DNA from: Neisseria flavescens
GTDB taxonomy: Bacteria; Pseudomonadota; Gammaproteobacteria; Burkholderiales; Neisseriaceae
Direction: 5' to 3'
DNA length: 64,000 bases
Assembly: GCF_005221285.1 (NCBI RefSeq)
Contig: NZ_CP039886.1
Coordinates: 2,108,001-2,172,000, forward strand
Positions 16,477 to 24,480 of this stretch are shown here, piece by piece. Numbering within the stretch: position 1 is the stretch's first letter; each line of letters opens with the position of its first letter. The position numbers and the translations under genes were made by a program. The notes below the pieces were generated by a model. That model had not been told where the DNA came from. It saw nothing but the letters and a program-made list of their open reading frames with translations, and did not search any database.

Positions 16477-17991
16477 TTACAGCAAACCGGGTTGACCTAA
16501 AGCCGGGTCGTTGGCTCGTGCCGCTTGGGCATCTTCGACAGTCAGTCCAAGGGCTTTGGCTACGCCTTCGCCGTAGGCGGGGTCGCAACGGCAGCAGTTG
16601 CGGATATGGCGGTATTTGATGAAGTCGGGCGCGTCGCCCATTGCGGCGGCGGTGTTACCGAACAAAGCCTGTTTCTGCTCGTCGTTCATCAAGTTAAACA
16701 AGGCACGCGGTTGGCTGAAATAGTCGTCATCGTCTTGGCGGTAGTCCCAGTGTGCCGCGTCGCCGTTGATTTTCAAAGGCGGTTCGGCGAAGTCGGGTTG
16801 TTGCTGCCATTGGCCGAAGCTGTTGGGTTCGTAGTGCGGCAGGCTGCCGTAGTTGCCGTCGGCGCGTCCTTGTCCGTCGCGCTGGTTGCTGTGAACAGGG
16901 CAACGCGGACGGTTGACAGGGATTTGGCGGAAGTTCACGCCCAAGCGGTAGCGTTGCGCGTCGGCGTAATTGAACAAACGGGCCTGCAGCATTTTGTCGG
17001 GGCTTGCGCCGATACCGGGAACGAGGTTGCTCGGTGCGAAGGCGGATTGTTCCACATCGGCGAAGAAGTTTTCGGGATTGCGGTTCAACTCGAATTCGCC
17101 CACTTCAATCAGCGGATAGTCTTTTTTCGGCCAAACTTTGGTCAGGTCAAACGGATGATAAGGCACTTTTTCGGCATCGGCTTCGGGCATCACTTGGATG
17201 TACATCGTCCATTTCGGAAACTCGCCGCGCTCGATGGCTTCGTACAGGTCGCGCTGGTGGCTTTCGCGGTCTTCGGCGATGATTTTGGCGGCTTCTTCGT
17301 TGGTCAGGTTTTTAATGCCTTGTTGGGTGCGGAAGTGGAATTTCACCCAAAAACGCTCGCCTGCTTCGTTCCAGAAGCTGTAAGTATGCGAACCGAAGCC
17401 GTGCATATGGCGGTAGCCGGCGGGAATACCGCGGTCGCTCATCACGATGGTCACTTGGTGCAGTGCTTCGGGCAGCAGCGTCCAGAAGTCCCAGTTGTTT
17501 GTTGCGGAACGCATATTGGTGCGCGGATCGCGTTTGACGGCTTTGTTCAAGTCGGGGAACTTACGCGGGTCGCGCAGGAAGAACACGGGCGTGTTGTTGC
17601 CGACCACATCCCAGTTGCCTTCTTCGGTATAAAATTTCAAGGCAAAGCCGCGGATGTCGCGTTCTGCATCGGCTGCGCCGCGTTCGCCTGCCACGGTGGT
17701 GAAACGGGCGAACATCTCGGTTTTTTTGCCGACTTCGCTGAAGATTTTGGCGCGGGTGTATTTGGTGATGTCGTGTGTTACGGTAAACGTACCGAACGCG
17801 CCCGAACCTTTGGCGTGCATACGGCGTTCGGGGATGACTTCGCGCACGAAGTCGGCGAGTTTTTCATTCAGCCACAAATCCTGCGCCAGCAGGGGGCCGC
17901 GCGGGCCGGCGGTTAGGCTGTTTTGATTGTCGGCAACAGGCGCGCCGTTGTTCATGGTCAGATGGGTTACAGGGCATTTGGAGGTAGTCAT
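16477..17991 (-). CDS. katA: Haem catalase
   Basis: The 504-residue small-subunit catalase degrades hydrogen peroxide in the cytoplasm. The distal His is in RRMHAKGSGAFG (about 48-59), the distal Asn in VVGNNTPVFF, and the proximal haem-ligand Tyr in ARLFNYADAQRYRLG. The frame extends 10 codons further upstream to a TTG, but AAGGAAC lies before the ATG at 17991. A micro-ORF lies on each side. Upstream DNA is AT-rich with a -10-like TATAGT and repeated ATAG motifs; in Neisseria katA is controlled by OxyR, but the site is not certain here. Confidence 0.96.
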   Translation of the reverse strand: MTTSKCPVTHLTMNNGAPVADNQNSLTAGPRGPLLAQDLWLNEKLADFVREVIPERRMHAKGSGAFGTFTVTHDITKYTRAKIFSEVGKKTEMFARFTTVAGERGAADAERDIRGFALKFYTEEGNWDVVGNNTPVFFLRDPRKFPDLNKAVKRDPRTNMRSATNNWDFWTLLPEALHQVTIVMSDRGIPAGYRHMHGFGSHTYSFWNEAGERFWVKFHFRTQQGIKNLTNEEAAKIIAEDRESHQRDLYEAIERGEFPKWTMYIQVMPEADAEKVPYHPFDLTKVWPKKDYPLIEVGEFELNRNPENFFADVEQSAFAPSNLVPGIGASPDKMLQARLFNYADAQRYRLGVNFRQIPVNRPRCPVHSNQRDGQGRADGNYGSLPHYEPNSFGQWQQQPDFAEPPLKINGDAAHWDYRQDDDDYFSQPRALFNLMNDEQKQALFGNTAAAMGDAPDFIKYRHIRNCCRCDPAYGEGVAKALGLTVEDAQAARANDPALGQPGLL

Positions 17992-18036
17992 CGCTCTTGT
18001 TCCTTTTTTCAGGTTGGTCAAATGGGGGTAAACGGC

Positions 18037-18108
18037 TTACAGTACGATTTGGCGGAAAGCGTATTCGTAACTGGTTTCTTGATTGCAATAAATTTCTTGA
18101 ATCGACAT
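18037..18108 (-). CDS. Possible 23-residue leader micro-ORF upstream of katA
   Basis: An ATG frame (MSIQEIYCNQETSYEYAFRQ then IVL) has AAGGAAAA 6 bases upstream and ends 45 bases before the katA ATG. It lies between the likely promoter and katA. It could be a leader peptide influencing katA translation, or an unrelated small protein. Nothing similar is recognised. Confidence 0.4.
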   Translation of the reverse strand: MSIQEIYCNQETSYEYAFRQIVL

Positions 18109-18245
18109 TTTGTTTTCCTTTTATTTAAACTATGAAAGCAACTATACACCAAGATTTTCGCTATTAAAACTATGAAATCGATTTAATATTGTTATAAGCA
18201 ATCGGTTTTTGATTTCCGTTTGTTTTTATTAATGATAAAACTGTG

Positions 18246-18293
18246 AAAAAAGGCCGTCTGAAACTTTATTTTGTGTTTCAGACGGCCTTTTTT
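18246..18293 (-). terminator. DUS hairpin terminator after accC
   Basis: AAAAAAGGCCGTCTGAAAC and its complement with a T run lie 16 bases past accC. Confidence 0.85.
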
Positions 18294-18308
18294 AGTCAAA
18301 ACAGAGGA

Positions 18309-19670
18309 TTATTTATCCAGTTTGGCTTTGCGTTCTTCCAACCAATGTTCTAAGTAGTGGATGCTGACGCCGCCTTTTTGGAAGCCTGGGTCGTTGAACA
18401 AGTCGCGGTGCAGCGGCGTATTGGTTTTGATGCCGGTTACCGCCAGCTCGGCGAGGGCGACGCGCATTTTTGCCATGGCTTGGTCGCGGTCTTTACCGAC
18501 GACGCAGATTTTGCCGATCAGGCTGTCGTAGTAAGGAGGGATGCGGTAGCCTTGGTAGATGTGGCTGTCGACGCGGATGCCGAAGCCGCCGGGTAGGTGG
18601 CAGCTTTCAATCAAGCCTGGGCTTGGAATGAAGCTGTACGGATCTTCGGCGTTGATACGGCACTCAAACGCGTGGCCTTCGACTTGAATGTCTTCCTGTT
18701 TGTATTGCAACGGCAGGCCGGACGCGATGCGTAATTGCTCTTGGACGATGTCCACGCCGGTAATGAGCTCGGTAACCGGATGCTCAACTTGAACGCGTGT
18801 ATTCATCTCGATAAAGAAGAATTCGCCGTCTTCGTACAGGAATTCAAACGTACCTGCGCCGCGATAGCCGATGCGTTTGCAAGCGTCGGCACAGGCTTTG
18901 CCGATTTTGGCGCGTTCTTCTTCAGTGATGAACGGAGCAGGTGCTTCTTCGATAACTTTTTGGTGGCGGCGCTGCATGGAGCAGTCGCGCTCGGCGAGGT
19001 AGATGGCGTTGCCGTGTTCGTCGGCAATCACTTGGATTTCGACGTGGCGCGGACGCTGCAGGTAACGCTCCATGTAAACCATCGGGTTGCCGAATGCCGC
19101 GCCTGCTTCGGCTTTGGTCATTTCGACAGACTGGAGGAGGTCTTCTTTTTTCTCGACGACGCGCATACCTCGGCCGCCGCCACCGCCGGAGGCTTTGATA
19201 ATGACGGGATAACCGACTTTATCGGCGATTTTGAGGATTTCGTCGCCGTCGTCCGGCAATGCGCCTTCAGAGCCGGGAACGCAAGGCACGCCGGCTTCGA
19301 TCATGGCGTGTTTGGCGGATACTTTGTCACCCATCAGACGGATGGTGTCGGCTTTCGGGCCGATGAAGACAAAGCCGGATTGTTCGACTTGTTCGGCAAA
19401 GTTGGCGTTTTCGGCGAGGAAGCCGTAGCCGGGGTGGATGCCGTCGGCTTCGGTGACTTCGGCAGCAGCAATGAGGGCGGGAATGTTGAGGTAGCTTTGT
19501 GCAGATGCGGCAGGGCCGATGCACACGGATTCGTCGGCGAGTTTGACGTGCAGGCTGTCTTTGTCGGCTTCGGAATGGACGGCGACGGTGGCGATGCCCA
19601 TTTCACGGCAGGCACGCAGGACGCGCAGGGCGATTTCGCCCCGGTTGGCGATCAATACTTTTTTCAGCAT
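18309..19670 (-). CDS. accC: Biotin carboxylase subunit of acetyl-CoA carboxylase
   Basis: The 453-residue protein has the standard length and domains: an N-terminal biotin-carboxylase fold (MLKKVLIANRGEIALRVLRA), an ATP-grasp glycine loop KASGGGGGRGMRVV near 160, and EMNTRVQVEHPVTE with metal- and bicarbonate-binding residues. It carboxylates the biotin on AccB, the first step of fatty acid synthesis. The usual accB-accC order is kept on this strand, but a small PMP3-type gene lies between the two. Confidence 0.97.
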   Translation of the reverse strand: MLKKVLIANRGEIALRVLRACREMGIATVAVHSEADKDSLHVKLADESVCIGPAASAQSYLNIPALIAAAEVTEADGIHPGYGFLAENANFAEQVEQSGFVFIGPKADTIRLMGDKVSAKHAMIEAGVPCVPGSEGALPDDGDEILKIADKVGYPVIIKASGGGGGRGMRVVEKKEDLLQSVEMTKAEAGAAFGNPMVYMERYLQRPRHVEIQVIADEHGNAIYLAERDCSMQRRHQKVIEEAPAPFITEEERAKIGKACADACKRIGYRGAGTFEFLYEDGEFFFIEMNTRVQVEHPVTELITGVDIVQEQLRIASGLPLQYKQEDIQVEGHAFECRINAEDPYSFIPSPGLIESCHLPGGFGIRVDSHIYQGYRIPPYYDSLIGKICVVGKDRDQAMAKMRVALAELAVTGIKTNTPLHRDLFNDPGFQKGGVSIHYLEHWLEERKAKLDK

Positions 19671-19699
19671 GATAATCTTTCCGGATGGTTCAGACGGCC

Positions 19700-19891
19700 T
19701 CAGCGGCCGCCTAATGCGTTGCGGATTTTTTGGTCAGTTTTGTATTGGCTCAAGGCGTAAACCGACCACATGGCTGCCGGTATCCAGCCAACCAGCGTAC
19801 ATTGCAGAATCAGACAGATGATGCCTGCAAACGGACGGCCGATGGTGAAAAACTGCAACCATGGCAAGAAAATAGCCAAAATCAGACGCAT
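19700..19891 (-). CDS. PMP3/YqaE family small membrane protein
   Basis: The 63-residue protein has two hydrophobic helices (ILAIFLPWLQFFTIG and LILQCTLVGWIPAAMWSVYAL), the arrangement of the YqaE/Pmp3 (UPF0057) family of stress-related inner-membrane proteolipids. The function is not settled in bacteria. It lies between accB and accC on the same strand, 29 bases before accC, so it is likely co-transcribed with accC. A DUS inverted pair separates it from accB. Confidence 0.85.
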   Translation of the reverse strand: MRLILAIFLPWLQFFTIGRPFAGIICLILQCTLVGWIPAAMWSVYALSQYKTDQKIRNALGGR

Positions 19892-19920
19892 GGTTTGTCC
19901 TTAATGAACAGAAAAAGGAA

Positions 19921-19955
19921 TTTCAGACGGCCTTAAAGATAAAGGCCGTCTGAAA
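19921..19955 (-). terminator. DUS inverted pair between accB and the PMP3 gene
   Basis: TTCAGACGGCCTT and AAGGCCGTCTGAA face outward around a short loop 8 bases past accB. It may reduce read-through into the PMP3-accC part. Confidence 0.6.
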
Positions 19956-19962
19956 AAGCGGA

Positions 19963-20412
19963 TTATTCAATGATAAAGAGCGGCTCGCCGTATTCGACCG
20001 GAGTACCGTTTTCAACCAGAATTTCTTTAACGACACCGGATTTCTCAGCTTCGATTTCGTTCATCAGCTTCATGGCTTCGATGATGCACAAAGTATCGCC
20101 GGCTTTTACTTGCTGACCGACTTCGACGAAAGCAGCGGCGTTCGGGCCGGGAGCGCGGTAGAACGTGCCGACCATAGGCGATTTTTGCGCGTTGGACAAA
20201 TCGCGAGCGGCAGGGGCGGCGGCTGCGGCCGGAGCAGCGGCAGGGGCGGCAACCGGAGCGGCTGCGGCAGGTGCCGGAGCAGCATAAATAGGAGCTGCGG
20301 CGGCAGTAGTGCGCGTAATGCGGACTTTTTCTTCGCCTTCGGTAACTTCAATTTCTGCAATGCCTGATTCTTCGACCAAATCAATCAGTTTTTTTAATTT
20401 ACGCAAATCCAT
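19963..20412 (-). CDS. accB: Biotin carboxyl carrier protein of acetyl-CoA carboxylase
   Basis: The 149-residue protein has an N-terminal domain (MDLRKLKKLIDLVEESGI), an Ala/Pro-rich flexible linker (about 40-70) and a biotinyl domain with the biotinylated lysine in EAMKLMNEIEAEKSG. It carries CO2 from AccC to the carboxyltransferase AccA/AccD. TAAAAAGGAAAAGCA precedes the ATG. A long leader upstream may be regulatory. Confidence 0.97.
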   Translation of the reverse strand: MDLRKLKKLIDLVEESGIAEIEVTEGEEKVRITRTTAAAAPIYAAPAPAAAAPVAAPAAAPAAAAAPAARDLSNAQKSPMVGTFYRAPGPNAAAFVEVGQQVKAGDTLCIIEAMKLMNEIEAEKSGVVKEILVENGTPVEYGEPLFIIE

Positions 20413-20767
20413 TGCTTTTCCTTTTTAGCGCGGCATAAAGTGCATATTGGGTATGCGCCGCTGTGGTTTTAGATGATTTCCTGAGACGTCGGGAGGCGGG
20501 TTGGCCATCCGGCGTTTAAATAATGTCGGAACAGGGCGGAGCCTGAGAAATGAATCTGGTTATTTTCCCGAACTTGTCGGTAAATGTCCAGTAAAAGATA
20601 GAAAAAAGGCGTTTTTCGGCGAAAAAAGAAAGGAACGTTGATTTTCGTTAAAAGGTGATTTTTTCAAGAGCGTTTATTCTAATTTATTGGTTTTGCGACA
20701 AAACATGCCGTCTGAAAACCAACTTTGCGCGTATAATGACGCCTGTTTTTTTAAAGTATGCACGACA
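20413..20767. promoter_or_regulatory. Divergent accB/queA intergenic region
   Basis: About 355 bases separate the divergent genes. A GCGGC-GCCGC stem near 20430-20463 lies in the accB leader. A TATAAT -10 box for queA is at about 20735, and a single AT-dialect DUS at 20705-20716. No gene is seen. Confidence 0.5.
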
Positions 20768-21796
20768 ATGGATATTTCCGATTTTGATTTTGAATTGCCC
20801 GAAAAACTGATTGCCCAGCATCCTCCGGAAGTGCGCGGTAGCAGCAGGCTTTTGGTTGCCTTGCCGACATTGCCGATTGAAGACAAACATTTCGGCGATT
20901 TACCCGATTATGTCGCACCGGGCGATGTGCTGGTGTTTAACAATACTAAAGTGATGAAGGCGCGCCTGTTCGGCCAAAAAGCCAGCGGCGGCAAAATCGA
21001 AGCCCTGATTGAACGGGTTTTAGACGCGCATACCGCATTGGCGCATATCCGTTCGTCCAAATCGCCGAAGCCGGGTACGGAATTGATTTTTGAAGGCGAT
21101 ATCCGTGCCGTCATGATGGAGCGTGCGGAAGAATTGTTTTGCCTGAAATTTGAAGGCGAACAAACCGTTTACGAACTTTTGGAGCAAAACGGCCATCTGC
21201 CCTTGCCGCCTTATATTGAACGCGCGGCCGATGATGAAGACGATAGCCGCTATCAGACCGTGTACGCCAAGTATCAAGGCGCAGTGGCCGCGCCGACGGC
21301 GGGTTTGCACTTTACCGATGAGTTATTGGGCCGTCTGAAAGCCAAAGGCGTAGAAACCGCGGAAGTCACCCTGCACGTCGGAGCAGGCACATTCCAACCC
21401 GTGCGCGTCGATAAAATTGAAGAACACAAAATGCACAGCGAGTGGTTTGACGTACCGGCCGAGACCGTTGCCGCCGTTGAAGCCGCCAAAGCACGCGGCA
21501 ATAAAGTGTGGGCAGTGGGCACAACCTCCATGCGCGCCTTGGAATCCGCCGCACGCGAGACAGGCCGTCTGAAAGCCGGTCGCGGCGATACCGATATTTT
21601 CATTACGCCGGGTTACCGCTTCAATGTTGCCGACCGATTGATTACCAATTTTCACCTGCCCAAATCAACCTTGCTGATGCTTGTCAGCGCGTTGTCGGGC
21701 ATGGAGCATATCCGCAGCGTTTACCGTCATGCGGTGGAACAGGAATACCGCTTTTTCAGCTATGGCGATGCAATGATTTTGGGGAAAGCGGAATAA
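20768..21796 (+). CDS. queA: tRNA preQ1 ribosyltransferase-isomerase QueA
   Basis: The 342-residue protein begins MDISDFDFELPEKLIAQHPP. Family landmarks include LVFNNTKVMKARL, PTAGLHFT and NFHLPKSTLLMLV. It uses S-adenosylmethionine to turn preQ1 in tRNA into epoxyqueuosine. The frame reaches further upstream, but the family starts at the ATG at 20768. The next gene downstream is an accessory immunity gene, so queA marks the left edge of an insertion hot spot. Confidence 0.96.
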   Translation: MDISDFDFELPEKLIAQHPPEVRGSSRLLVALPTLPIEDKHFGDLPDYVAPGDVLVFNNTKVMKARLFGQKASGGKIEALIERVLDAHTALAHIRSSKSPKPGTELIFEGDIRAVMMERAEELFCLKFEGEQTVYELLEQNGHLPLPPYIERAADDEDDSRYQTVYAKYQGAVAAPTAGLHFTDELLGRLKAKGVETAEVTLHVGAGTFQPVRVDKIEEHKMHSEWFDVPAETVAAVEAAKARGNKVWAVGTTSMRALESAARETGRLKAGRGDTDIFITPGYRFNVADRLITNFHLPKSTLLMLVSALSGMEHIRSVYRHAVEQEYRFFSYGDAMILGKAE

Positions 21797-21860
21797 ATTT
21801 GAAGCGGATTGGAGTGTTTCAAACTGGTTATTTGGGTTGTCCCGAAACTGAATCAGTTGA

Positions 21861-21986
21861 AACGCTCTATCTACCAAAAAAAACACTCCAACACATCTTA
21901 ATCCAACAGGAACGCAAGCGAATTTTGTTATTCGAGACCCAAATACAAGAACAACACTAACTAATGGACATTTGAATATAAAATGA
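21861..21986 (+). pseudogene. C-terminal remnant of a polymorphic toxin
   Basis: A frame of about 41 codons (ending NFVIRDPNTRTTLTNGHL then NIK) stops at the TGA of an ATGA overlapping the Imm8 start, the coupling usual for toxin-immunity pairs. Upstream the same frame holds TGA at 21849 and 21858, so the body of the toxin is gone. The toxin family cannot be named from this tail. Confidence 0.5.
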
Positions 21987-22342
21987 TTAACCTAGAATTG
22001 AAAGCCATCAATCTTTACGATTGTGCCTTTGAAGATTTCGTTCCCGAAATCAAAGACAATTTTTGTGTGGGAATTGATTTAGACATAGGAACTGATGATA
22101 GTGATGCTGCAGATATATTTTCTGTTCGCATATGCTCTCCTAAATGGATTTTGCATAATTGTTTCCAAAATCAAAGGGTTAAATGGGGAGCGGGTATGAT
22201 GATTATGAATGAATTTAATCATTCTGTTATTAAATCGGAAATTGAGAAAATTCTTAAAGAATGTTCAAAAGAAACTTGGGAAAAGTCATTGACTTATTTA
22301 CTTCGTTTTTTTTCGTGGGAATTTGAAGATTATCAGTGCTAA
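21983..22342 (+). CDS. Immunity protein, Imm8 family
   Basis: The 119-residue acidic protein matches the Imm8 pattern: FCVGIDLDIG, DIFSVRICSPKWIL, then a C-terminal WEFEDY. Imm8 proteins neutralise toxins of contact-dependent or polymorphic systems. Its start overlaps by 4 bases the end of a toxin C-terminal relic. Base composition is clearly AT-richer than queA. A hairpin terminator follows at 22351. With its toxin missing it is an orphan that would protect against kin carrying the full pair. Confidence 0.78.
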   Translation: MINLELKAINLYDCAFEDFVPEIKDNFCVGIDLDIGTDDSDAADIFSVRICSPKWILHNCFQNQRVKWGAGMMIMNEFNHSVIKSEIEKILKECSKETWEKSLTYLLRFFSWEFEDYQC

Positions 22343-22350
22343 TTAAATCA

Positions 22351-22383
22351 AAAACAGCGAAACCAAAACTTTTTCGCTGTTTT
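22351..22383 (+). terminator. Intrinsic terminator after the Imm8 gene
   Basis: AAAACAGCGAAA and TTTCGCTGTTTT form the stem, followed by ATTTTT, 9 bases past the stop. Confidence 0.8.
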
Positions 22384-22404
22384 ATTTTTCCATTAAAATA
22401 TGCG

Positions 22405-22526
22405 AATTGTTGATAGGTAAATTGTATTTTCCATGCATACAGGAACATAGTCTCGGATTCTGTCCCTCCATATAAGCTGTCTCCCAAAATAGGGCTGCCC
22501 GGGCTTTTCATTGCTACTCTCAACTG
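22405..22526 (-). pseudogene. Fragment of a RluA-family pseudouridine synthase
   Basis: A stretch of about 40 codons on the minus strand reads RVAMKSPGSPILGDSLYGG then TESETMFLYAWKIQFTYQ, the C-terminal part of RluA-type synthases (GxxxLGDxLYGG and the following Leu/Tyr-Ala-Trp segment). Nothing of the catalytic HRLD region is present, and the frame is lost on both sides. It is a scar from rearrangement between the immunity gene and the adhesin gene. Confidence 0.7.
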
Positions 22527-22548
22527 AAAAATACGAGAATTATTTCGA

Positions 22549-22574
22549 TTGACGGGGGGGAGTTATCCTATACT
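22549..22574 (+). promoter_or_regulatory. Promoter with poly-G spacer for the adhesin gene
   Basis: TTGACG (22549-22554) and TATACT (22569-22574) resemble -35 and -10 boxes; a run of 7 G begins in the -35 and fills the first part of a 14-base spacer. Gain of three G would give a 17-base spacer. The layout copies porA, opc and fetA phase-variable promoters. Confidence 0.65.
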
Positions 22575-22608
22575 ACTGATACTGAGTGAAATTATATAAG
22601 GTAATGTT

Positions 22609-24168
22609 ATGTATATAGGTCGTGCCGCAATAGCGGCGAGTGTTTTGTTAATGAGCGCCTTTTCTTCTTATGGGGCGGATTCTACTTTGAAGGAAAGTGA
22701 TGATAAATTATCGTGGGGTAGTGGTGCGTCAGCATCGGGGAAGTTTGCTATTGCTTTAGGAAGAAAAAGTGCTGCCAGTGGCGATAAAGGAATTGCAGTA
22801 GGGGTTTCTTCAAAGGCAACTGCATTGAATGCAGTAGCGATTGGTTCTGAAAGTAAGGCAGAGAATAAGTATGCGGTAGCATTAGGAAATAATTCTGCTG
22901 CCAGTGGAGATAAATCCTATGCAGCAGGCTATGGTTCTGTGGCTTCTGCAACAAATTCTATGGCTATAGGGCCAAGTAGTACTGCCAGTGCTGAAGACGG
23001 CGTTGTTATTGGTAAATTAGGGAAAGTAGAAGGAGAAGCAAATCAAGGTGTTGCTATAGGTTCTGAAGCGAAGATAAAGAAAAAGGCTGAACAGGGTATC
23101 GCTGTAGGCTCTAAAGCGACGGTAGAAGAAAAGGCTAAACAAGGGGTTGCGGTAGGTTCTGAGGCAAGGGTAAATGCAGAACGTGGTATTGCGATCGGTA
23201 ACAAAGCCAAAGCCGGTGGAGAGACAGATGACCCATTGTTACATGGGCCGGCATATTATGCGGGCGCTATTGCTATTGGAGATCAAGCAGAGGCTGACCG
23301 TGCTAAAGCAATAGCTTTCGGGGAGAAAGCAAAAGCAACGGAAAAAAATGGGATGGCACTTGGCGTAGAATCAGAAGCTGCCGGTGCTTTTGGTACCGCT
23401 GTGGGTAATGAAAGCAAGGCAAAGGGGCAAGGCAGTGTAGGTCTCGGTAACCAATCTAAGGCACAGGCAGATTTTGCGGTGGCCGTGGGGAATAAGGCTG
23501 AGGCGACTAAGGAAAACGCGCTTGCCATTGGTCGATACGCAAGAGCAAACGGAAATAATTCTGTAAGTTTAGGATCCCGCAGTGAAATAAAAGATGGTGT
23601 GAGCAATTCTGTGGCACTGGGTTATGGTTCAGTAGCCGGTGAGAATAATGTCGTCTCTGTTGCCTATAAAGAAACACCGCAATCTACAGAACTTTCCCAT
23701 AGAAGAATTGTGGGTGTTGATGATGGTGTCAATGATTTTGATGCCGCCAATGTCCGCCAGTTGAAAGCGATGCAAGGGCAAAATATGGCGGAGCTGTTTT
23801 CGGTACGTAGCGAAGTGCATGGTGTGGCTGCGAGTAGCGCAGCCCTATCGGCACTGACCCCGTTATCCTATGATGCAAACAATCCGACGCAGTTTATGGT
23901 CGGCTTCGGCACATACAAAGGACATCAGGCTATGGCATTGGGATTGTCCCATTTCGTTAATGACCGCTTTATGGTAAAAGTGGGCGGAACCTTAGGCGGC
24001 GGCAATAAGACGGGACATATGATGAATGTAGGTCTGACTTGGAAATTTGGAACGAGCCAAGGTGTTCCGGCTACAAGTGATAAGGTGCTTATGGAACAGT
24101 TGATGCAAGATAATCGTCAATTGAAAGCACGATTGGAGAAATTAGAAGCTCGTCTAAATGCTATGTAG
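22609..24168 (+). CDS. Trimeric autotransporter adhesin (YadA-like)
   Basis: The 519-residue protein has a signal peptide (VLLMSAFSSYGA), then about 20 YadA-type head repeats of 14 residues (pattern AVAIGSESKA..., residues 40-360), a neck (IVGVDDGVNDFDAANVRQL, about 370-388), a very short coiled coil and a YadA membrane anchor (residues 395-480). It should form trimeric surface adhesins. Two points are odd: there is almost no stalk, and after the last barrel strand (VGLTWKFG) there are some 38 extra residues with a coiled-coil heptad pattern (QLMQDNRQLKARLEKLEARL). TAAGGTAATGTT gives the ribosome-binding site. Confidence 0.9.
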   Translation: MYIGRAAIAASVLLMSAFSSYGADSTLKESDDKLSWGSGASASGKFAIALGRKSAASGDKGIAVGVSSKATALNAVAIGSESKAENKYAVALGNNSAASGDKSYAAGYGSVASATNSMAIGPSSTASAEDGVVIGKLGKVEGEANQGVAIGSEAKIKKKAEQGIAVGSKATVEEKAKQGVAVGSEARVNAERGIAIGNKAKAGGETDDPLLHGPAYYAGAIAIGDQAEADRAKAIAFGEKAKATEKNGMALGVESEAAGAFGTAVGNESKAKGQGSVGLGNQSKAQADFAVAVGNKAEATKENALAIGRYARANGNNSVSLGSRSEIKDGVSNSVALGYGSVAGENNVVSVAYKETPQSTELSHRRIVGVDDGVNDFDAANVRQLKAMQGQNMAELFSVRSEVHGVAASSAALSALTPLSYDANNPTQFMVGFGTYKGHQAMALGLSHFVNDRFMVKVGGTLGGGNKTGHMMNVGLTWKFGTSQGVPATSDKVLMEQLMQDNRQLKARLEKLEARLNAM

Positions 24169-24281
24169 CCTTGTAGCGATAGCGGTTTATCGGGTATATA
24201 GCCGATGATAAAGTGCATAATCGGCAATCCGTTGATAATACTCAATGAATTGCCAACACCCCAGTAAGTTTGAACCCGAAT

Positions 24282-24310
24282 ATGCCTGACAGAAACTTTC
24301 TGTCAGGCAT
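24282..24310 (+). terminator. Hairpin after the adhesin gene
   Basis: ATGCCTGACAGAAA pairs perfectly with TTTCTGTCAGGCAT; a short T-rich stretch follows. Confidence 0.7.
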
Positions 24311-24413
24311 TATTGTTGCGATGTTCTGCAATCATTTTTTGGTACACGGCCGGCGGTACGTATCTTTTAACGGTTTCCATCCAGCCTTCGGGCCCGACCA
24401 AGCCTTTGACCAT
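24303..24413 (-). CDS. Small unidentified ORF, possible gene remnant
   Basis: A 36-codon frame (VKGLVGPEGWMETVKRYVPP then AVYQKMIAEHR) looks protein-like in composition but overlaps the adhesin terminator at its end and has no clear ribosome-binding site. It is more likely a fragment left beside the insertion sequence than a gene. No family is recognised. Confidence 0.25.
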   Translation of the reverse strand: MVKGLVGPEGWMETVKRYVPPAVYQKMIAEHRNNNA

Positions 24414-24480
24414 TTAAAATAAATGATTAAAGCAAACGCGCGAAGTGGTTGGAATTTGAGTTATAAGAAATAAAAAAGAC

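Noticed and set aside
16525..17916. A 463-codon frame opposite katA
   Set aside because: Shadow of the catalase codon bias; the opposite strand carries all catalase motifs.
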